Shown in pieces: positions 8,978-19,474 of a DNA stretch of 64,000 bases (the first letter of the stretch is position 1; each line of letters opens with the position of its first letter). The position numbers were made by a program, and so were the translations under genes. The DNA comes from Erwinia_E haradaeae_G (GTDB lineage: Bacteria; Pseudomonadota; Gammaproteobacteria; Enterobacterales; Enterobacteriaceae). The notes beneath the pieces were generated by a model. It was not told where the DNA came from. It was given only the letters and a program-made list of their open reading frames with translations, and made no database searches. The stretch spans positions 930,001 to 994,000 of the forward strand of contig NZ_LR217720.1 in the NCBI RefSeq assembly GCF_900698955.1, given 5' to 3'.

Positions 8978-10534
8978 TTGCATTTTGCACTAACCTATAG
9001 CGCTATTCTAGCTATATCTAGCATACAACTAGGTTGTACATTTGCCATATTTCACTTGAAAAAAAGGATAAAAAAAATAAATACAGAAAAAAATCTACTC
9101 ATGCAATCATATACATTAGCACATAGTAAAATACACATCTTGAATCAACAGCTAGAAAATCTCAATACAAAGAAAAATAAACACGAACAAGAATATCAAA
9201 AGCTATACAATACGCTCATTAAAACTGAAGAAAAACTTCAAAATATAGAGTTGCTACGTAGTAAAAATGAACAATTAACCAAAGAAAAAAACGAACAAAT
9301 ACAGCTTAATCACGCCAAAATAATAGAAATACATGAAATGCGGATTCGTTTAGAAGACACTCGCCTAGCTGCAGAAGAGCGGCAGAGACTTTTAGTCCAT
9401 AATGAACAAAACATCAACGCGAAATTTGAAAATTTAGCACATCGTATTTTAGAAAATAATGGACACCGTATTGATGAACAAAACCGCCAAAACTTACATA
9501 GTTTTATTACGCCGTTACGCGAACAACTGGAAGCATTTAAGCGTCAAATCCAAGAAGGATTAAACCAAGAAGCACGTGAACGCCATGTATTAATTCATGA
9601 ACTTAACAACCTGCGAAAGTTAAATTCCCAAATGGCGCAAGAAACCATTAATTTAACACAAGCATTAAAAGGAGGAAATAAAACACAGGGAAACTGGGGA
9701 GAAATGATTCTTGAAAAAATATTAGAATCTGCCGGCCTACGCGAAGGCCATGAATACCTCACTCAGGTAAGTATTCCACTAGACACTCATGGATACGTAC
9801 AACCGGACGTAATTATCCAATTACCACAGGGTAAGGATGTCATTATTGACTCCAAGATGACGCTCGTCGCTTATGAAAGATATTTCAACTCCACTGATGA
9901 TATACAGCGCGCCACGGCTCTCAAAGAGCACATCACTGCTATTCGCGGACACCTTCGACAGTTACATAAAAAGGATTATCAAAAATCACAAAATGTACGT
10001 TCACTAGATTATATCCTAATGTTTATTCCAGTAGAATCAGCCTTTCTTCTTGCTATTGATCAACAACCCGAACTGATTAATGAAGCGTTTAAGCAAAATA
10101 TTATGATAGTTAGCCCCACTACACTACTAGTGGCATTGCGTACCATCAATAATCTATGGCGTTATGAGAATCAAAATCGTTATACACAAAAAATTGCTGA
10201 TCATGCTACTCGCCTATATGATAAAATACGTTTATTTATAGATGACATGAGTCATATTGGGCACAGCCTAAATAAAGCACAATATAGTTATCAACAAGCC
10301 ATGAAGAAACTTTCAGAAGGACGAGGTAACTTAATTGCACAAACAGAAGAATTTCGCAAAATGGGTGTACAAATCACCAAACCTATTAACCCACAGTTAG
10401 TGGAATCAGCTTCTCTCCGAGAACATAATATAGAACAGAATGCTCAATCTACCTACAATGCAAGCCATGCTGAGTATGCTTCACAACATATTAAATCTAA
10501 TATAAAAAACAAGACTAGCGAGACACCTCAATAA
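8978..10534 (+). CDS. rmuC: RmuC family protein (DNA rearrangement limiting)
   Basis: RmuC is a membrane-anchored, coiled-coil protein with a nuclease-related C-terminal domain; its loss raises inversion frequency in E. coli and its exact biochemical role is unsettled. The 518-residue product shows an N-terminal membrane segment (about 8-26), a long charged coiled coil (about 27-230), then the conserved domain with KGGNKTQGNWGE, QPDVII and DSKMTL. The start is a TTG with GGAG seven bases upstream; no better ATG lies nearby. It is somewhat longer than E. coli RmuC (475), with an extended polar tail. Its position before ubiE is conserved. Confidence 0.92.
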   Translation: MHFALTYSAILAISSIQLGCTFAIFHLKKRIKKINTEKNLLMQSYTLAHSKIHILNQQLENLNTKKNKHEQEYQKLYNTLIKTEEKLQNIELLRSKNEQLTKEKNEQIQLNHAKIIEIHEMRIRLEDTRLAAEERQRLLVHNEQNINAKFENLAHRILENNGHRIDEQNRQNLHSFITPLREQLEAFKRQIQEGLNQEARERHVLIHELNNLRKLNSQMAQETINLTQALKGGNKTQGNWGEMILEKILESAGLREGHEYLTQVSIPLDTHGYVQPDVIIQLPQGKDVIIDSKMTLVAYERYFNSTDDIQRATALKEHITAIRGHLRQLHKKDYQKSQNVRSLDYILMFIPVESAFLLAIDQQPELINEAFKQNIMIVSPTTLLVALRTINNLWRYENQNRYTQKIADHATRLYDKIRLFIDDMSHIGHSLNKAQYSYQQAMKKLSEGRGNLIAQTEEFRKMGVQITKPINPQLVESASLREHNIEQNAQSTYNASHAEYASQHIKSNIKNKTSETPQ

Positions 10535-11907
10535 ATTCACACATCTCGAGTAAGTCCTTCTACCAAAACCACACAGACATTATTTAATATCCTGAATATT
10601 AAGTTAACATCTTAATTCCAGATTATATATCTATCACATGTATATTCTGTATTTCTGGTAAAACGCCATATTGATTATGTGTTACCCATATGCATACTGA
10701 TATATCACGTTATAGTCAAAGCTAAAGACACACCGACACTTACTGTTAATATGCATGCACATATTATATCGTGTATACAGAGCACACACATCTTTATATC
10801 GCTTCTCTTGTCAATATTAGACAGGTGATCTTATTTATATCTTGAAAATACTCCACCTTAATGGAGGTTATAAAATATTATTATACGCTCTATACGCAGC
10901 ATATATATAGGCTAACATTCCACGAAAAATATTAGAATATGACTGATATTTTAATACATTAGCTATCTAAATATATCAGGTATTCCCTACCAAACGATAA
11001 AAACTATTTATCATATGTAAAATAAGAACACACATCATGTATGCATAATTTTTACAAATCACTCAATATTCACATGATACTATATCATATATTTCCATTA
11101 GCATCAAAGATGCTGCTATCTATACACATACATAGAAATATTTTTGAAATGAGCTAATTCAGCCACATGCAGTGTTATATTCTATTACTTCTGATAGTTA
11201 AGAGAGCAGCGTCGAACAAACAGTACATTCTACACCTACAATACACAAAATATACAACCAAAACTGATAAACACGAAACAATAACACAATTATAACTTCA
11301 TGTACTTAATGCTTGTACTACGAGGTGTTAAAGATATTATGTCCTATGTACTAAGCTTAATATCGCAATCAAAATACAATCATTCATAACCAATCTCCGC
11401 TTCGTACATAAAAGTTAAAAAAATACTAATAGCCTCTCTCACAAAAGTTATACTTATTTTTTATATTTTTCAGTTTTCTTGACTCTAAGAGACATTTTGC
11501 ACACATACATCTACAATTACACTTATTAGAATACATATCGAATCCAAGATGACCGATATTTAAAATATAAAAACATTTAATATGAGTGCAAAGATGAAAA
11601 AAAGATTTACATGGTATACTATTACACATAAATAACAAAAAGAACTTTCTAAAACCGAGCATCACGCTCTAGGTGGTTGCAGGGGATCCAGCGTTCACAT
11701 TTATCATCATCGAACTGATTAAAAAAACACACCTACAAAAAGCAACATGTCAATATAGCATTTTGGTATGTATAGTGTGTTATGTACACGAGTACATCTC
11801 GACATACTAGTATAACATTGCATGATAGAATATTACAACTAATCAGAATATACTCCAATTTAGGTGTCAAATATAAAAATAGAAAAATACTACAGGAAGA
11901 ATACTCG
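10535..11907. other. Inflated rmuC-ubiE spacer, 1.37 kb
   Basis: In E. coli rmuC and ubiE are nearly adjacent; here 1373 bp separates them. The DNA is AT-rich except for a locally GC-richer patch at about 11657-11700. Open frames present are short and unlike any family I know. Either this is inserted DNA that has decayed or an expanded spacer. Confidence 0.45.
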
Positions 11908-12663
11908 ATGAAAAAAACCTTAAAGGATACCACTCTCTTTGGTTATCGAACAGTGTCAAAAGAAGAAAAAAGTCATCTCGTCACTGAAGTATTCCGTTCA
12001 GTAGCATCTAAATATGATCTTATGAATGATCTTATGTCTTTTGGTATTCATCGTATTTGGAAAAGTTGGGTTGTTGAATACAGCGGTGTCCAACCTGGTC
12101 AACATGTCTTGGACTTAGCAGGTGGAACTGGCGACCTCACAGAAAAATTTTCACTCGTAGTGGGAAATACTGGTTTAGTCATTCTGGCTGATATTAATAG
12201 CACCATGCTCAAAATAGGTAGAGATAAATTACGTAACAAAGGTATTATTAATAATGTGCTCTATATACAAACAAATGCAGAAAACTTACCATTTCCGGAT
12301 AATATTTTTGATTGTATCAGCATTGGGTTTGGATTGCGTAATATTACTGACATTAATAAAGCATTAAGATCCATGTTACGCGTCCTAAAAATAGGGGGGC
12401 GTCTTCTCATCTTAGAGTTTTCTAAACCTCAATCTATATTATTAAGTCAACTTTTTGACATGTACTCTTTTCAAATTCTACCACTTCTTGGGTCTCTTAT
12501 AGCAAAGGATGCAAATAGTTATCGTTATCTCGCAGAATCAATTCATGTACACCCTGATCAGGAAACTCTTAAAAAAATCATGATAGATATAGGGTTTTGC
12601 CATACAGCATATCACAATTTTACAGGGGGGGTGGTGGCATTACACCGGGGTTTTAAATTTTAA
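11908..12663 (+). CDS. ubiE: UbiE, ubiquinone/menaquinone C-methyltransferase
   Basis: UbiE uses SAM to C-methylate the ring of both ubiquinone (DDMQH2) and menaquinone (DMK) precursors. Choosing ATG 11908, preceded by AGGAAG, gives 251 residues, exactly the E. coli length. The family signatures FGIHRIWK, the SAM-binding LDLAGGTGDL (68-77), NAENLPFPD and GFGLRN are all present. The frame is open upstream to 11782, but those codons have no family similarity. It is followed after 10 nt by the ubiJ remnant and then ubiB, the same operon order as in E. coli. Confidence 0.96.
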   Translation: MKKTLKDTTLFGYRTVSKEEKSHLVTEVFRSVASKYDLMNDLMSFGIHRIWKSWVVEYSGVQPGQHVLDLAGGTGDLTEKFSLVVGNTGLVILADINSTMLKIGRDKLRNKGIINNVLYIQTNAENLPFPDNIFDCISIGFGLRNITDINKALRSMLRVLKIGGRLLILEFSKPQSILLSQLFDMYSFQILPLLGSLIAKDANSYRYLAESIHVHPDQETLKKIMIDIGFCHTAYHNFTGGVVALHRGFKF

Positions 12664-12673
12664 CAGGCTCTAC

Positions 12674-13277
12674 GTGATACTACCTAGAATATTTACAGAA
12701 ATATCAGAAAATATGATTAATAGAATTCTGTATAATGACACAATGCTCGAGGACATCTTTCCGCCTCCCCATGAACGTAGTTTTAAAATTATTTGATAGG
12801 ACTAAATATGTAAATTGTGTACTTTTTTCACGACCATAACATTCATATTCTAAGATCTTTCCATTATAAGACAGACTGCATGGTGACCACTAATGTCACC
12901 GCACTGCTAAAACTAAATAATCATTACAAACTAAACAAATAACACATAATCAGGCTCTGCAAGTAGATGGTAATCTGCAGATTATATATCAATTCTTAAC
13001 TGTATTAGATATGACAAAATTAAATATTGAACAATGGATTTCTATTTGGATAAGAGATGTTGCCGCTCAAAGCATAGAGCAGTGTATTCACTATCATTGG
13101 ACTCTTATACATCGTAGTGTACAACATAACAAAAAATATCTATCTTATGCTTTAACTGAAGAGTGGAACTTAATGCTAGGCTCCGTGGAGTTCATATGGT
13201 TTACAAGAGAGATAGATACGCTCATGCATGCATTAAATGTAATGGAGAACCGTATTCAAAATTTGGAGAAACTATGA
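12674..13277 (+). pseudogene. ubiJ: ubiJ pseudogene, full length but frameshifted
   Basis: UbiJ is an SCP2-domain accessory protein of aerobic ubiquinone synthesis that works with UbiB and UbiK. Reading from a GTG at 12674, 10 nt after ubiE, the first ~20 codons align one-for-one with E. coli UbiJ and share the NxxLY block (NRILY). The frame then meets TGA at 12794. Similarity continues in a second frame (DCMVTTNV against DCTVIAYA) with an internal TAA near 12811, and after another stop moves to a third frame from about 12951 (LQVDGNLQ against LEVQGDIQ). The third frame stays open to the stop at 13277. The locus is 604 bp against 606 in E. coli, so decay is by small indels. An ATG at 13011 could still give an 88-residue C-terminal fragment (LTEEWNLMLGSVEFIWF) whose TGA overlaps the ubiB ATG. 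Confidence 0.85.
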
Positions 13278-14935
13278 CTTGTAGTGACCTGTCTCGTCTC
13301 TATCGTATTCTCATTGTGATTCTTGGGTATAACTTGGATGAGCTACTACCTCATAGAGGTGTATCTCGCTTGTTAAAAATCGTTCGTAGGTGTTTTTTTT
13401 GGGTTCCTAAAAAACATATTAATGAATCTATTGGTATACGTTTACGTTTGGCATTAGAACACTTGGGGCCAGTATGGATTAAATTTGGTCAACTCATATC
13501 TACCCGTGGTGATATATTTCCAATTCAAATTACAGAACAATTAGAACTTCTGCAGAGTCATGTGACTCCATTTGATGGAAAAAAAGCAATCGAATTAATT
13601 GAGCGCTCATGCAAAATAGTCATTCAAGAACAATTTGATAATTTTAATATCATTCCGTTAGCCACCGCATCAATTGCTCAAGTTCATACTGCCATATTAA
13701 AAGAAAATGGGCGTGAAGTGATTATTAAAGTGATCCGTCCTGACATCATATCAGTAATCAAAGCAGATATAAAATTACTTTATAGACTAGCTTTCTGGAT
13801 ACCACGTTTTATCCCTCATGCGCGACGCTTACGTCCTCAAGAGGTCGTTTCGTACTATGAATACACCCTCATGAACGAACTAAATCTATTACATGAAGCT
13901 GCCAATGCTGTTCAGATACGTCGTAATTTTGAAAAAAGCAAAATTTTATATGTACCAGAAATCTACTCGGGTTATTGTAGTGAAAATGTCTTAGTAATGG
14001 AACGTATTTATGGTATTCCAATCTCTAATATTAAAGTATTAGAACAATATGGTATAAATATGTCTCTTTTAGCTGAGCGCGGTGTACAAATATTTTTTAC
14101 GCAAGTTTTTCGCGATAGCTTCTTTCATGCCGATATGCATCCCGGGAATATTTTTGTTAGTTACCAACGCCCACAAGATCCACAATACATTGGAGTTGAC
14201 TATGGTATCGTCAGTACTTTAAGCAAAAAAGATAAACAATATCTAGCAGAAAATTTTGTTGCTTTCTTTAATCGTGATTACCGAAAAGTTGCAGAACTCC
14301 ATATAAATTCAGGATGGGTACCAAGTGATACTAATATAGTAGATTTTGAATTTGCTATTCGTTGTGTCTGTGAACCTATTTTTAAAAAACCTTTAGTAGA
14401 GATTTCCTTTGGTAATTTACTAATTAACTTATTTAATACAGCACGTTGTTTTCATATGGAGGTGCAGCCACAGTTAGTACTATTACAGAAAACATTACTG
14501 TATGTTGAAGGCATAGGTCGTAAAATTGACCCACATCTAGATTTATGGAAAACAGCTAAACCTTTTCTAGAAGACTGGATAAAAGATCAAGCTAGTATAG
14601 CCACTCTGTTAAATACATTAAAGTATACAGTACCGCTCTGGATTGACAGACTATCTGAACTACCTGACTTCATTTATGAAAATCTCAAGAAAAACCACCA
14701 TGTACCACTACAAGATAATGTGCAGCTCCTTACTGGAAATATGAAAATTAAATATCCTCAGAAATATTCGTCATATTATTTGTTTAGTTTTGATCAGCTA
14801 CTTCTCTTAAGTGGAACAATGATTTTTATATGGAGACCCGGATGGGACATTCTTGCGCTGGGACTAATTACTTTTAGTATTCGCGTATGGTTAACTAAAT
14901 GTCGTAATAATACACCAACATCTCATCACCATTAA
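13274..14935 (+). CDS. ubiB: UbiB, atypical kinase-like ubiquinone biosynthesis protein
   Basis: UbiB is a membrane-associated ADCK/ABC1-type atypical kinase required for ubiquinone accumulation. Starting at ATG 13274, preceded by GGAG, gives 553 residues (546 in E. coli). The family's lysine-rich KxGQ region appears as WIKFGQLIS, the alanine-rich loop as ATASIAQVHTA, the helper ExD-type region in NELNLLHEAAN, and the DFG-equivalent as VDYGIV. Two hydrophobic segments close the C-terminus. The start overlaps the ubiJ stop by four bases (ATGA), so translation may be coupled to what remains of ubiJ. The tatABC genes that follow in E. coli are absent. Confidence 0.95.
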   Translation: MTCSDLSRLYRILIVILGYNLDELLPHRGVSRLLKIVRRCFFWVPKKHINESIGIRLRLALEHLGPVWIKFGQLISTRGDIFPIQITEQLELLQSHVTPFDGKKAIELIERSCKIVIQEQFDNFNIIPLATASIAQVHTAILKENGREVIIKVIRPDIISVIKADIKLLYRLAFWIPRFIPHARRLRPQEVVSYYEYTLMNELNLLHEAANAVQIRRNFEKSKILYVPEIYSGYCSENVLVMERIYGIPISNIKVLEQYGINMSLLAERGVQIFFTQVFRDSFFHADMHPGNIFVSYQRPQDPQYIGVDYGIVSTLSKKDKQYLAENFVAFFNRDYRKVAELHINSGWVPSDTNIVDFEFAIRCVCEPIFKKPLVEISFGNLLINLFNTARCFHMEVQPQLVLLQKTLLYVEGIGRKIDPHLDLWKTAKPFLEDWIKDQASIATLLNTLKYTVPLWIDRLSELPDFIYENLKKNHHVPLQDNVQLLTGNMKIKYPQKYSSYYLFSFDQLLLLSGTMIFIWRPGWDILALGLITFSIRVWLTKCRNNTPTSHHH

Positions 14936-14950
14936 CGATGACAAGATCAC

Positions 14951-14967
14951 TAGCCACTTTCTGGCTA
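14951..14967 (+). terminator. Stem-loop after ubiB
   Basis: TAGCCA (14951-14956), loop CTTTC, TGGCTA (14962-14967) forms a perfect 6-bp stem 15 nt past the ubiB stop. The following bases (TATTACAC) are not a proper T-run, so it is a weak terminator candidate for the ubiE-ubiB operon. Confidence 0.4.
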
Positions 14968-16481
14968 TATTACACAATTTATCTATACCTATCCGATGAT
15001 ACTAGAAAAAAGAATCACGATTCTAAAAATTATAGCATGTGCTATATCATCATGCTATATCATAAAGCTATGGCTACTAATTCTCGCCATCACAAACTCT
15101 TGACATCCATCCCTTTCTGAGTAGTGCCAATATATACGAGTATGATCTATACTCTAATATACTAGCCGCATATAGTTATCATCGCATGATATTTTATCTC
15201 AATATCACCATAACATCTCAACTTTTTGATATGTTAATAACATAAAACAAGATGCTGCTTTTATCGCTGATGAATTGTAAGTCAGACAATACTCACGTTT
15301 CAATTAAAGAAGAGCAGTCTTAATAATTTCTTTATAGAAAAGAACATATTGAGAATATAATATATTGTTAACTTCATAAAAACATCATTAATCTTATGCA
15401 TAACTGTAAATATATTCCAAAGATCGACTGCACACACCACTCAAGAATACTCTTAGGAAAACACTCTTAGCTATTATACAGATTTACTGTATATTTGTTT
15501 CTAACAAATTTCAGCCGAAACATCTGTTCCTAAGTTCATAGGTTATCTATTTCATGGCACGACTACACTAAGTTTTCTATGAGATAGAGTCATCTATAAA
15601 GAATATGACTCATCAATAGTATTGTATAACAAAGAAAATAGATCGCAACTTCATTTACACTGTTTATTATTGGCATATATCCAAACATCGAAAATATAAA
15701 GATAAGCATATCGTAGATGATAATTCGTAAGCTCTGCAATGGTATTGCAATAATATACAGCACACAATAATCGGATAAACACATCTAGAAAAATCTTACC
15801 ACTACAGTCATCTAGAAAGTTAGATAATATACAGTGCATAGAGTGTGCATATAAAAACATATATGACAAATATGTAACTGATTTATGGTGTAAATGCACA
15901 TGCTAAGTAATCTTACTTTTTTCTTAAATCTGAAGTATCGCTATTAGATTATATCAGCCTGTACCAATTACGACGATCCACATACCTCTGATCACCGATT
16001 CACACCCTGTTCTGCTGATACTATATATACAGTAAGTTATTGTATAATGTTGCCTCTACTACACAGGTATCGGTCATTTTCATCTGCTAAAATCACAGAT
16101 AAAAGGTTATAAGATGCATGTATATTATCCAATGCTATAAAAAGTAAAAGCAATATATTAAGATATTGATCAGATTTTAAATACACGATGATAGTGCTAT
16201 ACTAAATAGATTATTTTAGATAATATTATCCATAAACTCTACCATAGCACAACGGATAATATCCTGCATATTGAATATACTAGATCAAAAAATCTATATG
16301 CCTATGCTACAGCATCCTAAAAACATTTTATTGCTTGTATACAATATCATATCATAAGCAAAACGTATTGATTAATGGTAATATCTGTTGCATCCGCTGC
16401 CCTATTTTATTCTATTTATCTATAATTTTATTTACAAGGTTTTATGCACCAAACTTCTGATAACAAATACTCTCTTAATAA
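14968..16481. other. Intergenic DNA between ubiB and bioD
   Basis: About 1.5 kb with convergent flanking genes. E. coli has tatABCD here, but I find no convincing Tat remnant. Open frames up to 82 codons occur and look like chance. Confidence 0.45.
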
Positions 16482-17171
16482 TTACAAAAGAGATAAGTTA
16501 ATATAACTGGCTAATGGTGCCTGCTTGACTTCGTTAATCCAAGGAAGAACTCCTAGTAATGGGCTATCTAATCTCGATGCTATTGCTTTTATATAATCCT
16601 GAGAGCGATTATTAGACTTTTCAGGATGACTGGCGATCCATCCAGCTAAAAATAATCCAGATTGACGTATCACTGCTTCTGTAAGTAATGCGTGATTAAT
16701 ACAACCAAGCTTGATTCCCACCACTAAAATAACTGATAATCCCTCAGAAATAACCCAATCAGAGTATAAAACATTATTACCCAAAGGGGTAAACCAACCA
16801 CCTGCGCCCTCCACTACAATCCAGTTCGCACAAACACCTAAAGATCGTAGCCCTGCAGATAACACCTCAAGATCAATTAAATTGCTTTGGTCATTACTAG
16901 CTATATGTGGTGCCGTTGGCTCAATAAATGCAAATGGATTAACCTGGTGATACTCTAGCTCTACATTACTATTAGCCATTAAAGCTAACGCATCAGCATT
17001 ACGTATTCCTTTGTCGGTCACCTTAGATCCTGAAGCAACAGGTTTATATCCTACAGCACGATAACCAATACGTATAGCTGCCTGCAGTAACGAACAAGCA
17101 GCTAGAGTTTTGCCAATATTAGTATCGGTTCCAGTAATAAAAAAACATTTAGTCTCTCTCATAGAATCCAT
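16482..17171 (-). CDS. bioD: Dethiobiotin synthetase BioD
   Basis: BioD uses ATP and CO2 to close the ureido ring of 7,8-diaminopelargonic acid, giving dethiobiotin, the penultimate step of biotin synthesis. The 229-residue product (about 225 in E. coli) has the P-loop GTDTNIGKT (14-22), KPVASGS with the catalytic lysine, VEGAGGW and GVKLGC-like GIKLGCINHA. The ATG at 17171 is preceded by AAGGAT. No other bio gene is in the window, so biotin synthesis depends on bioA, bioB and others elsewhere. The usual uvrB neighbour is missing. Confidence 0.96.
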   Translation of the reverse strand: MDSMRETKCFFITGTDTNIGKTLAACSLLQAAIRIGYRAVGYKPVASGSKVTDKGIRNADALALMANSNVELEYHQVNPFAFIEPTAPHIASNDQSNLIDLEVLSAGLRSLGVCANWIVVEGAGGWFTPLGNNVLYSDWVISEGLSVILVVGIKLGCINHALLTEAVIRQSGLFLAGWIASHPEKSNNRSQDYIKAIASRLDSPLLGVLPWINEVKQAPLASYINLSLL

Positions 17172-19474
17172 AGATACATATCCTTGATCTGATCACTGCT
17201 TTTACTCATACGTAAAACACATATTTAATGATACTACATGTCTTTAGATCTCTAATGGTTAATTAAATTATTACCTTTCTTTAATACTCTCAGAAAAGAT
17301 TATTCATATCTCTGAACACTTATACTATGTCTAATAAAATAGAACAATGGAATAATCATCTTGTTGCTCATATACTGAATGGTATAAAATATAAGAAAAC
17401 TTTGTTCTATCTTTCTGCATATGATGGAAACTTTAGTTAATATATGTCATTATAAATTCAGACTACTATTTCTAATAATTTGTGATAAATATTCTCATTA
17501 CTTAAGCACATCTGATAATCGTAACGGAAGATAATAAACATTATACTCATAACTATAGAGTTATGATTGATCACGGTCATTCTACAAATAATCATAACAT
17601 TAATTCTAAAATACCATAAAACATGTACTATGCATTAATGCATATCACTATATATACAATTACATTGATATCTATGTCTCTATGGAGAGAGTATCAAAGA
17701 TAGGCATCACAATAACTATACACTTCGGACCTTAATATTTCATAAATCTTATCCAAATGGACACAGACATGTGAAATCATGACGCTATTTTTTAAAAGAA
17801 AACAATAAGATTTAAAACACATCTCACAACTTGTATGAAAGATACCATCCTATCAACTTCTTTATACCTTGATACACATCATACGATAATAGTAATACTG
17901 ATGTAGACGCAGCATTATAATCACTGTAAAAATATTGTATGTACATAATGCGCTATTATAGAAAGACATTATTTTTTATTGAAATTATAATTCATGGTCT
18001 ATATATGTTTAAGACAGTTATTTCAGTCAAACCTCATTGTATAAAGTACTTTTCCACTATTCTCTTCTCATCAACCTCTATCTTTATATGCTCTTGCAGC
18101 CCCTCTATCTAGCACCGATTACAGATGATAAATAGACTAACTACTATATATAATTTAACCTTAATGAAAGAAAGAGGCAGGGTATAATACAAATCTGGTG
18201 GAGAGAAAAAGCTGGTATCGTCAATGACTATCAAGTATAAAAATTTCCTTTCTAGCATATCGCGACTTCAAGGGAATACATAACATATGACTATTTTACA
18301 TCATGAATCATCATACGCACACCAAAATTGATCCATGCACACAAGAATTCAGTTCTAAATATAGCCTACAGAATCACAAACCAAAAATAAACAACCTAAC
18401 CTGGAGCAACGCAGAACGATTGACTCGCGATATCTTAATATCTTAACTCATATAACATATCAAAAGATAACCGCGCTCGTTGTTATCCACTATAATTAAG
18501 AAATGTACTGTGAAAGATAGTCACACGATACTAGCTACAGCGTGTATCATCATAAAACACTGATAAAACAAAACGGTAATATAATCTCATTACATTCAGC
18601 AAAATGGTAGTAAAAGCCTGATCATCTGATGCTGTATCACATGAGGATATGCGACAGAAGTCAAGATCAATTACACACCAGTATCATATGTACATCATTC
18701 AGTATCATGCACGATAGAGATATTCTGCATGATATCATCATATATTATTTCGACGATGTTAAATATTTAAAAGTCGCAGAATATTAAAAATATGCAATAT
18801 TTATCCTGATACATACATCATGATATACATATCCACTACTGTGATAGATTTGTGGCAGTCCTTTTTATATATCATATCTCTTAATACTGACAATGAGCTT
18901 TATTGTGAAAGCACATAATAATCAATAACATAAATCCAGGTACCTTTTCTTACACTCCTACATTCGTTGCCATAAAATAAATAACACTGATAAAGCACAC
19001 TTAGAGCTAATAAGATAATTACTTATAAGTAACTTAATTTATTAGTAATCACAGTGTTCTAGATATAGAAATAGGCTCCTGTTCTCTTTTCATCGCCCCA
19101 CGTTAAATTTTAAATAATGCATTCCATTAACTATAAGTATATTTTCCAGATTTTATTAAAAATAAAAGATATTTTTATACCATATCGTGTGAAAAGACTA
19201 ATATATATTCATATATAATTATAATCAATTGCCCTTTGGTGCACATTTTTGCATGGTATTTGTAATATATAATCTGAAATTTTTATTGCGCAACCAATCA
19301 CATCATACCTTATAATTCATTATCATCTGATCCAAAAATCATTACTTAGTAATAAACAGATCCATTACACGCATACAAAACAGAGATAAGTTAAGTAGTC
19401 ATTTGACTATATATGACTTTACAATACCCATCTTGCGCCACTTTTCCATTGAGGCCCTGCTCTATAAAAAGTGA
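17172..19474. other. Largest gene-free stretch, 2.3 kb
   Basis: AT-rich DNA between bioD and the autotransporter gene. I find no recognisable protein, RNA or repeat. A 47-codon frame at 18303-18446 (plus) is the only small one I paused over; nothing supports it beyond an ATG. The space is large enough for two or three lost genes. Confidence 0.45.

Noticed and set aside
11782..11907. Upstream extension of the ubiE frame
   Set aside because: No family similarity; ATG 11908 gives the exact E. coli length and has AGGAAG upstream.
13163..13273. Upstream extension of the ubiB frame
   Set aside because: These codons overlap ubiJ and have no UbiB similarity; the ATG at 13274 aligns with the E. coli start and has GGAG upstream.
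15651..15899. 82-codon minus-strand frame between ubiB and bioD
   Set aside because: Cysteine- and tyrosine-rich AT-biased composition typical of noncoding DNA here, overlapping another similar frame; no support.
18303..18446. 47-codon frame on the plus strand in the bioD-autotransporter gap
   Set aside because: It has an ATG and a varied composition, but is short, lacks a ribosome-binding site and matches no family I know.
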